A DNA stretch of 64,000 bases. It comes from Hybos culiciformis (taxonomy: Eukaryota > Arthropoda > Insecta > Diptera > Hybotidae). Shown here one piece after another: positions 12,741 through 24,700 of the stretch (positions are counted from its first letter, which is position 1; each line of letters opens with the position of its first letter). The notes below the pieces were generated by a model. That model saw only the letters and a program-made list of their open reading frames with translations, was not told the DNA's origin and did not search any database. The stretch covers positions 70,867,430 to 70,931,429 of the forward strand of contig OZ023273.1 of assembly GCA_964007475.1 (NCBI GenBank), given 5' to 3'. Both the position numbers and the translations under genes were made by a program.

Positions 12741-15700
12741 GTAAGTTTTTTAATGTAGAAAAAATAATTAATTTTTTTTTTTTCACAATCAAAGAAAAAT
12801 AAAATGGCGGCGTTTAATATGAAGCTTTAATTTTATTTTTTTTTTACAATTGTAAGGAAAAAATAAAAATGGCTTCTCGTTTTTAGTAGCATCGCTTATA
12901 TAATTTTTATTTTTTGTTAATTTTTTTTTTTTAATTTTTTCTTAATTAACATTACAAACACCAGCGAGAAAAAAAAACAATATTGTTTGAATTTGTTGGT
13001 AGAACAATGGAAGGCATTAAAATTTATTTGACTATTCTACACTTCATCCACATCCCATTCAACAAATCTATTCCACGTGGATTTTTTTCACTTTTTTTTT
13101 TTAAAGCCGTGTTAATTATACCCCTACCTGTTAAAAAAGATAGACACTGCCAGGAACCTCCATGACCTACGAAAGTTTCTCATTTAAGACCTGCAAAAAA
13201 TAAAAAATTTAATACCTATTACATTAGCAAAAGAACGTTTGTTCACAAATAAAGAAGTTGCGTTTTAGGATGCTGGTTGGTCAGGTTGATTTGACGTTCT
13301 CCCTTAGTTTGTTTCGGGATAATCGTTTTGCTATAAAAAAAATATAACATTTAAATTGTTGCCTTATATAGGTAGGTATACAAAGTCAAAATTTTTTTAA
13401 ATTAATAGTCTGTTCACTTATTAAAATATCTCAAAAACTGAAATCTCCATTGTCCGCAAAACGAAATGAATCGATTTCAAAATTGAGGTCGTAATTGTCT
13501 GCATTCTGTATGATTGTTAAAATCAACATTTTTTTTTTTAATTATAGTTATACCAAATCACTAGGTAGGATTCTACCTTTTAAACTTAAAGAAATAGTCA
13601 TTTGTTAATGGGGACAGGAAGTTAGACAGGGTTAAAAAGTGGGACAGTTAGTGGGTAATCATTTACACTCTTCTTAAAGCGGCGGAAGTCGTAAATCAAG
13701 TATCCGCCAACTGTCGGGAACAATTTTGATGGGAGAGCATTCCACATTCTCGAGGTGCGAATTGAAAACGAATCACCGAAGCTCGTTCTAATACATCTGG
13801 GAATTTTCACGAAATATGGGTGTGACGTTCAAGCGGTACGTGTTTGGCGTGAAAATACTTGAAGTTGATCGACTAAAAAAATCAAATCTCTTCTACTTAT
13901 TGTAATACAAGACTTATTCTTGATCGCAAAAAAAATTAAAAATTTAACTAATGAATTAATTTTTATTTATGTAAGTAGATACCTATATTTTTTTAGGAAT
14001 AATTTAAGTGAATTACAAAAAATTATTTTGTTACTCATTTTTGCTCCTTTTTCTTTTGCGAATATAATTTTAGTTTTTTAAATGCACTTAAAAGTTAAGT
14101 TACACCATAGATTAAGAATACACAGCTAACTATCTTTGTGTATTCTTAATCTATGGTTACACCTACAAATTGAAATTGATGTTATGGGAAATTAAAAAAT
14201 TTTACATTGCAGATTAAAAAAAAAAAAAAAAAAATTAAATATGTGAATGACTTTAAGTTAAAATTATTCCTATTGTAACAACATAATATCTGTAAAATTG
14301 TGTCATTCACAAATTAAAAGACCTGGAAATCTGACTTCAACTTAAATAATTGCTAATAAGTGAACCATTGATATACAAATCAGTTGTACACATTTTGCCT
14401 TATGATTCCTTAAATTTTGGATTCAAATTTTATTTTAAAAAAAATAATGATTTCCACCGAAAAGTTTCACCCTAAAGCTTGGTAGGCTGATAAAAAAAAA
14501 TTAGTAGTTATTTTGGTATCTATTTTGGAGCTGCTTTTTTTCCAAATATTTTTCTACCCAGGTAGATAAATGATTGCAAAAACTTGACATTACAAAAAAA
14601 AGTTTGTTTGATTTGTTTATTATTGGATTATGATTAGAATAATAAAAAATTAATAAAACTAAAATAATTTTTATTTGTAATAATCAGATGCTTGTGTCAA
14701 ATAGTTGTCAAAATTTATCAAACATTTTTCAGATATTTTTCAGTGATATTTTTTGCAACCTTTTTTTTTCACAGCATAACTAAGCTTAAACGAAAAGCAA
14801 GGAAAAAGTTTCAAATTAAACAATTTAATATTTGAATAAAATTAAAGTTAAGTGAAAAAAAAAGTGTTGAAAATATGAATTTGTCTTTAATCATCGTTTT
14901 TTTTTATTCCAAGAATAACATCCTTTTATAATGCAATATTGCAATAAGTGATTACAAAACAGATGTCTTTCTTAAATACAAAAAATATAAAAAAAAAACT
15001 TTTTTTTTAATTGTAGAAACCTGATGGTGTTGCTAGTTTAATGGATGTGAAAACAGATAATATTGGAGATGTTGGTAGAATGGGTGGAGGCGATAGAATG
15101 GGAGGTGGAGACAGAATGGGTAATAATGACAGAATGGGAGGTAATGATAGAATGGGTGGAAATGATAGAATGGGTGGAGGTGACAGAATGGGCGGTGACA
15201 GAATGATGGGAGGTGATAGAATGGGAGACAGACGTCAAAATCGTGGCAATCAAGGTGGCGGTCGTGGTGGACGCCGAAACTTTGATGATGATCGTGGTGG
15301 TCGTGGTGGAGGTAAAGGTGATGATTATTTAATTAATGTTAGATTAAAGAATTTGTGTGGTCCAACTCATGAATTGCCACCAATTGAGACCGAAGAAACA
15401 AAATTCTCAGGACGTAATCGCTTGTATATTGGTAATTTAACTAATGACATTGTTGAGGAAGAATTGCGTGAACTGTTCAAACCGTTCGGTGAAATTGCTG
15501 AACCATTCATAAATGCTGACAAAAATTTTGCTTTCTTAAAAGTTGATTATCGTGTCGGAGCAGAACGTGCTAAACGTGAATTAGATGGTTCAATGCGAAA
15601 AAATCGTACCTTACGGGTACGTTTTGCACCAAATGCAACAATCATTCGAGTAAAAAATTTAAATTCATGTGTTTCAAATGAGTTATTGTACAGGTCATTT

Positions 15701-18700
15701 GAGATTTTTGGGCCAATAGAGAGAGCTAGTATCGTAGTAGATGATCGTGGAAAACACACTGGTGAAGGTATTGTTGAATTTGCTCGCAAAGCTGGTGCAA
15801 ATGCAGCTATGAGATCTTGCAGTGACAAGTGTTTCTTTTTGACTTCGTCTCTCCGACCTTGTGTTGTTGAACCGTTTGAATTAATTGATGATGCTGATGG
15901 CTTACCAGACAAAGCTATGAACAAAAAATCGCAAGAATACTTCAAAGAACGTCAAACTGGTCCACGTTTTGCTGAAATCGGATCATTTGAACACGAATAC
16001 GGAACAAGATGGAAACAGTTGCACGAATTATTTAAGCAAAAGCATGAAGCACTAAAACGTGAACTAGCGATGGAAGAAGAAAAATTGGAAGCTCAAATGG
16101 AATTTGCACGCTACGAGCATGAAACAGAATTATTGAGACAACGTAAGTATTTTTGAATTTTGAATGACATTTATTTTAATTAATTATTTTTCAATTGTAT
16201 TTTAGAATTAAGACAACGAGAACAGGATAAAGAACGACAAAAAATGGCTTGGGAAATGAAAGAAAGACAATGTGAAGAATTGCGTACGAATGAAAGTGAT
16301 AGAATGCGTCGCCAACAAGAAGATATGCAGATGCGAATTAATCGTCAAGATGAAGAAATGCGTCGTCGTCAGCAGGAAAATACATTATTTATGCAAGCTC
16401 AACAGTTGAATTCGTTGTTGGATGCTTCAGAAGGTATTGGATCCAACAGTCCTATGGACTCTGGAAATGCAAACTATAATCAAAATCGTGGGGGTTCGAA
16501 TCGTGGGGGTGGTGGTGGTTTTTCTGATTTTTCAAGTAAGATTTTGTTTTAAAATTTGATTTGCAAGTTTTTGTGAAAAGAAGGGACAAGGTTGGGGGTT
16601 TATTTCTAACTGGGATGGTAAAAAATTTCGATATAATGTAATTATATTGAAATTGTTTGGGCAGGGAATATTCCGAAATTTTGACATACTTAGAAAATAA
16701 TATATATCTAATTTTCATTTTGCAATTTTTATTATAATTTATAGAGTTGATTAAAATAATTATGTTATTTCTTATTTTCATGAATTAATTTCTTAATATT
16801 TATTTTTAAATTTGGTTGAATTTGATAAAAAAGTATCTGATAGTAATTCATTAAAAATTATTTTTATGACTGATTTAAAATTTTAGATACTGGCTACATA
16901 CTAGCATGTATCATATAAGCAATGTTTATTATAACTAATAAAATGTATTTCAATGAACAATATTTCAGTCTTAAAAATAATGTTTTGTTGTGTATTTTAA
17001 AATTTTATAAATCTTGTTCAACCATTTTTAAGATTTGTATTCTGAGATTTATAAATTTAGTAGGGCTCTATTAATAAAAATTGTTATAGAAGTTGCTTGA
17101 ATTTTATACATATTATTATTTTTATTCCATTAGTTTTTTTTTTTGTGAATTTTATTTCGTAATTGACCGTATATTTAATAGATTAATTTTTTTTTTCCAT
17201 CATCCAACGATAAGTAAATATTAAAATATTCTGTACGGGTATTTTAAGAGGTATTTTAAGTTGAAATTTTTTTTTTATGTTACTTCTGTTTATTTTTTTC
17301 TTTTTTCAATGCAATGTAGATTATTTAAATCAAAACCCTTTTTTACCAGGCAACACCATGGTTAACAGTGGCATGGGTGGTATGGGCGGTGGCGGCAACA
17401 TCCCACTTTCTGCAGGACAGGTATGTTATTAATTTATTTTTATTAACGAATAAATTCATGTGTTTTTTATTAATTACTCGTATATTCATTCCGACAAAGA
17501 ATGATTGTATTAATTAATTACATTCTTGAAATGTAAACAAAAAACACAACCCCATAAAAACAACGTTTTTTTTTTTTTAATATAAATCCTTTCAGTACTA
17601 TTTTTTAATCTTTCACTTTTTAATTCCTTAAAAACTCACTTCCCGTCGTCCCCATGGCAAAAATTTTGCTATAATGAATTGTCACCGACTACGAGTCGAT
17701 TTTGGCGGGAAGTGGGTCAATTTTAACTTCCTAAATTTGGAGAAAATAAATGTAAAGGATTTAAAAAAGGCTTTATTATATAATTTAAAAATTAATTAAT
17801 TCAATTTATTTATACAAACAAATTTTTGATATATATATTTGTGGTTAAAAATCAATGAACAATTAAACGACCGATAAATTTTTTTTTTTTTATTTATTCC
17901 GCATAGTTTAAAATGATTTATGAAATCGAATTTAAGATATATTTTTCAATAATTCAAAAAAATTTAAAACAAATAAAAATTAAAAGAAAAAACACAAACA
18001 CCAATTATAATGAATTAATTATCGAAAGATTGGATTTTTAAGCGTTACCAACGCTATTTAAATACATCAGAAATCCTTTAAACAATTAATTATTAGAAAA
18101 TATTAGAAGTGACAACTTTATTGATTTTTTAGGGAATTGACTTAATTATTTATATAAGATCAAATGAATTTATCGTTGGTTTTTGAAAAAAAAAATTGAA
18201 AGAATTTTTTTAAGAACAGTTGAATTAAAATTTTCAATAGACAAGAGAATAATAATTTTTCAATTTGATAAATTATTTCTATTAAATTAAAACATCATAA
18301 ATTTTGTTGTGATAAATTAGGAATTATTATTTTTTTTTTTTTTTTTTAACTATTGTATGTGAAATGTGAGCTATGAATCACGTCGTCTGTGGTCATTATA
18401 TCTTTTGTGTGTGTTATCAATTTATGAAGTTTACCTACAATGACTTAAATTATATTTATTGATTTTTGAATAACAAAACTGACAGCAAATGTTTTTTTCT
18501 TCTAATAAAAATGGGAAAAATCTGAATTTGAAATAAATAATTATCACTTCTAATATATTTTTTTGAAATGTCCATAAAATTACAAACAAAACATAACAAA
18601 ACTTGATTTTATATAGACTATAAATATTATTTTATTTTATTTGACATCTCAGCCAAAATTCAATTCAATTCATTATTCATTAATTAATAAAATTTAAATT

Positions 18701-21700
18701 CGCCATTGATTGGAGTAAATTAATTAAGAATATCTTTTTTTTGTTTCATTTACTCAAATGTTAATAAAAATTTTTTTTTTTGTTTTAATAAGAATAAAAT
18801 TGAAAGAAGTGTTTGGTCCTTTATTTTTTTTTTTTGAAGCAAATTGTTTCATTATCAAATTGTAACATTTCTGTTCTTGTAAATAATGATATGCTCACAA
18901 AAAAAATTGTTAGTTTGAGAGGCCTCACTGCGAAAAATTGGTCTTGGTTTTGCTTTAATTGTAGGTATTAATTAATCCGACTGAAGTGATTTTTGGTTAT
19001 GTTGAAGAATATAGGACCTGGCCTCTAAAGTGAGTGAGACGATTTTTGAAGTGAAGCTTCTTTGCAGATGTGTAAACGAAAAATTTCCTGTAACGAAAAA
19101 TGTACATCCGCTGGTGTCCGGAAATAGCGCCGCCCGACATAGTGCCGCCCGTCGACATTAAAATAAATCTGAAATAGTGCCGCTCAATTCGATATCATAT
19201 CAAACTGAAATAGCGCCGCCGATATCAGTTTTCTGAATTGGCGGCACAATTTCAGTTGTAACTGAATTAATGCCGCCAATTCCAAACTGAAATATCGCCG
19301 CGATTTACGAGTAGCGGCACTATTTCAGTTTAAATTTAATTAAAAATAAATTAGCGGCACTATTTCAATTTCAACTGAATTAGTGGCGCCCCCCTTGGCG
19401 GCGCTATTTCAGTCTCTCGGGCGGCGCTATGTCAGGCGGCGCTATTACATGGAGCAAGTTGGAAAAAAAAAATCCCGAAATAGAAAAAAAGGAATTTTTT
19501 AAAATAAAAACAAAAAAAGAAATTTTTAAACCAATTGTTTTCAAACTTACACCATGTCTTTGCCTCAGATCGGGGGTCGTTATGGGCTATTTTAAAATTT
19601 GCTTAGCCTTCTACGCATTGATTTCCCCTGGGGGAGACTTCAAAAGTTCGTCCGTTTTCATTAAAATTTGGTACATAAAAGAGCAAATGATTAAACACAA
19701 AAATTACGTGCGAAAAACTTTATTGGCTTCCTACCCAGCGAGCTTTCATGGAAGAGGACTTCAAAAGTTCGTCTAAATTCATTCAAATTTGGTACATAAA
19801 AAGAGGAAATGATTAAGCACAAAAATTTCGTAACAAAAAATTTATTAAGCTCCTATGCGCATATTCTTTTGAGAAACTTGAACGTATTTGCTGAGATTGT
19901 CAAGTGAAAGAAACAGATAATAAAAAAAATCAAAAGTAGAAATAAAATTAAAATATCACTCTCCAGGAATTTCTTTAATTTTCTAAACAATTTTTAATTA
20001 ATTTCATTTAATTAAAAAATTAATTATTTTAATTATTAATTATTTTGATGCACAGAAATATAATTCAAATTATAGTTTTGTTAAAAAAAAACTCAAAAAT
20101 AGAAAGCAGAAAAAAATGTTTTTAAATTTCGCAGTGAGGGCTCTTAATCTCTACGTAAAATGATCATTATGTTTCCAGCCATGTTACATTTTATTTTTCT
20201 ACAATTAAAATTATTATTTGTACCTTATTTTCTCTACTTATCAAAATTAAGAAATTTTTTTTATTGAATTTAATTGTTGATGGAAATTTTCTATTTTTTA
20301 TGGTTTTTCTTAAAATTTCTAAGAAGTTTATAAGTCTTTTTTTTTAAGCTTAGAATTTGGTTTTAACTTAAACACTAACAAAAAGACTATGTATAAAAAT
20401 TTTGTCATTTAAAGTCTTTTGCAGTAATTTATGAACTTTATGAACATATTTGTGATATATATGTAAAATATTCGAGTATGTAAATACATAATTTTAAGTA
20501 CCTAAAGTAGTCTGCCTTTAAAAGAGGATAACTGTCTCTTCACTAAAAACTTTATTGAATATTTCGTTCTCATCACACGAAGTGTGTAAAATCAAATTTT
20601 TAAAAACTTTTTTTTAATATAGTTTGAAATACATATTTTTTTTTTCTTTTGAAACATGGAATATGTTTCCGAACTCACTGTGAAGTTATGTGATACTTAT
20701 TCGAAAATCTTATTCCCATTTTCATCTGACAAATGTTTTTGTTTATTTAGCTTGAATCAAGCTCAATTTTAAATATTAATATACAAAATATAATCAAGAA
20801 AAAATTTTTAAATATTCAATGCATGCAGTAATTAGAATAAAGGAGTTTAATATGAAAAAAAATCAATTATTTTACACGACAAATTTTTAAAAACGAATTT
20901 ACTGAAAATATTAAGCAACATAATAATTTTAAGAACTGAATAGTACTACGTGAAATTTATTATTGAAATTGCGAAAGATTTATTTATATTATATTAGAAA
21001 ATTTAATGAATCTAAATGAACATTTATGTTGCCGCAGCGATATCAATCATGTCATCATACAGAAGAAATATAATAGGTAACACCATAAAAAACGTTGTCA
21101 CAATAATTCAATCCAAAAATAATATATAGCAAGATTGGAAACTGCCATATAGTTGGCATGGAAAATATGTAATTTCTTATTGTATCCCACACACATCCAA
21201 AATACATCACAACTGTCTTATGCCTTGGACAAACTGAACTCGAAAAACATGTTCTTGAGCACAAAAACATGTTATTAAAATCTACCGAACAGACTACCTT
21301 AATGTGTTTCACAAAACAAATAAACATCTGTTTTTTTTTTTTTCAAGTTTAAAAACAAAAGTAAACAATACAATATACCTACAAATTCAATTCAAATTCA
21401 AAATAAAAAACAATAACAATTTTCATTTGTTTAAAAATAAATACAACATAAAATTGTCAAAGTCAACGTCAAAAATGATACCCCAGTGAACATTAATGGC
21501 TTCCACATATTGCCTCACGAAATATTTGTAAAAATTACTCAACCCATCCTTTAATAACAACATGTTTTCGTAAGAACATGTTCTTATTCTTGTTTTTATT
21601 ACTATGGGAAAACTACTTCAAAAACATAAAATTAACATGTTCTTGATCAAGAACATGTTAATCGTGTTAGTTTGTCCAAGGCATTAATTGCGCCAGTACG

Positions 21701-24700
21701 GCAATGTTGTTAGTTACATTTCATCGACATTATTCAAATGTAAACAGATTGATAAATGACATTAAATTTATTTATTTGTTATTTTATTTTTATTTTTATT
21801 TGTTTTGGTTTTTTTAACCGATAACATTTCATTAACGAGTTTAGCAGAACTTTATCAGAAAACCGAAAAATAAGTTGTAACTTCATTTAAGAGTCAGAGT
21901 CCTTTAAAATCGAGTAAACCAATTTTCAAACAAAAATTAAATAAAAGCTCATTCGTGGCCAATTGATTCTGATTTGCGCCGGCAGTTTTTTTTTCACCTT
22001 GGCTGGTATTATTGTATCCTTTGGTCACGTGATAATATTTCATCCTTGGGATATGGGATGATTAATGTTCATACAAATTTATTACCAAAATGGCCTCAAT
22101 ATAATCTACTCGATACTAAAACTGGTATTACAATTATGAGAGTTGAACCAAAGAATTTTCACATTGGAGCAATTCTATATCAAGATGAGTGTCCAAAGAC
22201 CAGAATTGCATGATAAATAAGCTAAAATGGGGGGAAATTTACTATTGAAGACAATTCAAACTACTCCTGACTGCTTTTGTGACTTTAAACCTCAGAATGA
22301 AAAGATTAATTAATTGGTCCGAAAAAACATCAAAAGAGTTTTTACAATTGAGGGCATTCTATTCATTTGAACCAAATTTCATAATTTAAATATAAAAATT
22401 ATTGTTTTAAACATTATTAGTGATACCAGTAACAGTTCTAGTGAAACAAACGATAAATCTGGTTTTATTCAATATTCAAAGCTTGCTAAAAACTTAAAAC
22501 TTGTAAGGGAGGTAAGAGATTGTAAGAGATTTTATTGAAATTACTAAACTAAAAGTAGATGGTAAACAATTATTAGTGCCGAAGATTTTAACAATGGATT
22601 TTATTATGAAATTGATGTAAATAAAAGATTCCATATTTTAATTTTTATTTGAGTAAAAAACAAAGAATTAACTAAAGTATGTTTAAAAAAATTTACATTT
22701 ATAATAAAAATAAGTTTCTTTACATGACACCATTCTATACATGACACCATTCATACCTCGTCGTCGAGTTCTTGGACTTGGACTGTTGGACTTCAAACTG
22801 ATTGCGAGTTACATAATTCATTATTTTGAATTGAATCATTCTTTGCTAATTCTTACGTCTATTTTTGCTTGGTTTTAATTTTTCATCAATCCCTAAAAAT
22901 AAATTAGAATTTCAGTTGAACATTATATTGTTTTGGATACAATAAGCAGCACATTGTTTTTTTTTAGATTCTTGTTCTTAATATTCATTAGTTCATTTAT
23001 TAGTAATTAAATATAATTTTTTTGAGTTGAATTATATTTTTTTTAGCAAAAAAAAAAAAAAAATAGTTGAGTTTATTTTAAAATTAATATATAGTCCTTA
23101 ATTTGTTTTGTTTGTAAATTTCATTCAAGATGATCGGTTTTTTCGCTATTTGTCAAAATTTTATTTAAGTTGGTTCTAATGCAGAAGATTTTCGAATAAG
23201 TTTCGTTTAGCAGTGAATTTGGGAATAGGAATGTAATAATATTTATTTTGAAAGCTTCGTGAGTAACATTTTTCTAATTCTGCTTTAAAATAAATTTAAG
23301 TTGTACATTAAATTGTAAGATTATATAGTAATAACATACACATTTCAACAAATGGAAAACTAATCACATCTACTTTTATTAGCTTTATTTGACTATCATT
23401 TAGCTATGTAGGGAACGGGAATGTGTGACTATTTACCTGAAAATCTGAAATCTAAAAGCTTGATTGATATTTTTGAACTTTTTTATTAAAACGACATATT
23501 TTTCTTATATGAAACTACATACATTTATTAAAATTGTTGAGAATATTTTGATTATTTCAGAAAAATTAGTACTTTTCATTTATTTTTTTTAAATTCACTT
23601 ATTGTGTCAAAAAAATTAATTTTTCATTTATGTGTAAACCACGAAAAATATTTTTAATTCCAAGGTCAATTTCTATTTCAAATTGAATTTTTTTTTTAAT
23701 TCTAAATAAAAATTGACATTTAGAACTAAATTTTTTTTTCTCTGAACTTTCGCTTCAGTAATACCTTGTTCGCACTTAAAAATAGTCCCAGAAGAAAATG
23801 GAAATTCCTTCTTTTTTTTTTTCCAATTCTACTTGAGAAGTAGAAATAATTTGACATTTCTAAAAAAAAAAAAAAAAGGTACAAGGTATTACAAACAATT
23901 TTTTATATATATTTTTTTATTTAAACGATAAAAAAATATGCAACTCCTTTAACCTAAAAATTCTATTTTTTTTGATTTGGCCCTTTGCATGTAAAAAGTT
24001 GCCGAAATTTGGACAAAATTCTTTACCACACATTTTAAATTAAGATACATTGAAATTAAATTCAATTTCCGAATTTCGAAAATTCATTTTAATAACATTT
24101 ATTACCATGTTTTTATAAAGCCGATTATTTTACTTATTTTTGCATTAAAAAAGTCATTTATTTTATTTAATTTTTTTGGGGTTAAAAATTTTTGTTGAAA
24201 CCCCTGCAGAAATTAGGTTTTTTACAAAAAACTTATTCTATGAATTTTTATTGACACGATAGATATAACATGTTTCGATATCACAAGTATTTTTTTTTTA
24301 TTAAAAAATTCAAAATGTAATTTAATTTACGGATATGTACATACGTCCAGTACAGCACAGTACATTATCAATTCAATTTTTATCATTTTGAATGAAAATT
24401 TAGCCAAATCGATTAATATTTGCAGTGCAAGTTACAACTGCAGTGTAACTAGTTACACTTTAGTTTTTTTTTTTTCAATTATCAGCTAGTTTATGTGTTC
24501 AAAAAAAATTATCAGCTAGTTTATGTGTTCAAAAACTCATACCATATTTTTCAAATTATGAGTTATAAATATGGCTCACTTGCGTATTATATGTATTATT
24601 ACATGTGTCGACCCTCATTGTGTAGTGGTATTTCCATTATTTTATGGCGTGTTCGGTCGTGAGTTCAACTCCCCAGTTCGGACTAGAATTAGTCACAATT

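Larger units (their letters stand above)
13407..14368. mobile_element. MITE family D, copy 1, interrupted by later insertions
   Basis: The left end AGTCTGTTCACTTATTA and interior (AATTGAGG.CGTAATT..CTGCATTCTGTAT, TTAGTTTTT..CACTTAAAAG, ATGTTATGGGAAATT, GCTAATAAGTGA) match the element at 55774-56209. The right terminus has diverged (AACCATTG instead of CCAGACT). It is longer than its relative because of the LINE and micro-foldback insertions. Confidence 0.72.
12741..15016 (+). other. nonA intron 1, carrying transposon insertions
   Basis: GTAAGT donor at 12741 and TTGTAG acceptor at 15014-15016. Holds a MITE (about 13407-14368) that was itself hit by a LINE fragment (about 13540-13856) and by a 50-bp foldback (14106-14155). 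A second MITE (14473-14789) lies about 230 bp before exon 2. No additional exon is apparent. Confidence 0.8.
18918..20144. mobile_element. TIR element of about 1.2 kb (AGAGSCCTCACTGCGAAA ends)
   Basis: Left end AGAGGCCTCACTGCGAAA, right end (reverse) AGAGCCCTCACTGCGAAA, one mismatch over 18 bp. A fragment of the left part recurs at 9409-9550. The interior was invaded by the GCCGCC foldback (19121-19447) and contains repeat family C (about 19540-19870). No transposase frame is visible. No clear target duplication. Confidence 0.65.

Noticed and set aside
12385..12792. Antisense histidine/leucine-rich frames opposite nonA exon 1
   Set aside because: They are produced by the complement of the glycine and Q/N codon runs and have no independent support.
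15038..15253. Antisense serine/histidine/threonine-repeat frame
   Set aside because: Shadow of the GDRMGG repeats of nonA exon 2.
15547..15945. 132-codon antisense frame in nonA exon 2
   Set aside because: Lies opposite the conserved RRM2/NOPS coding sequence; no recognisable domain and no splice or start context of its own.
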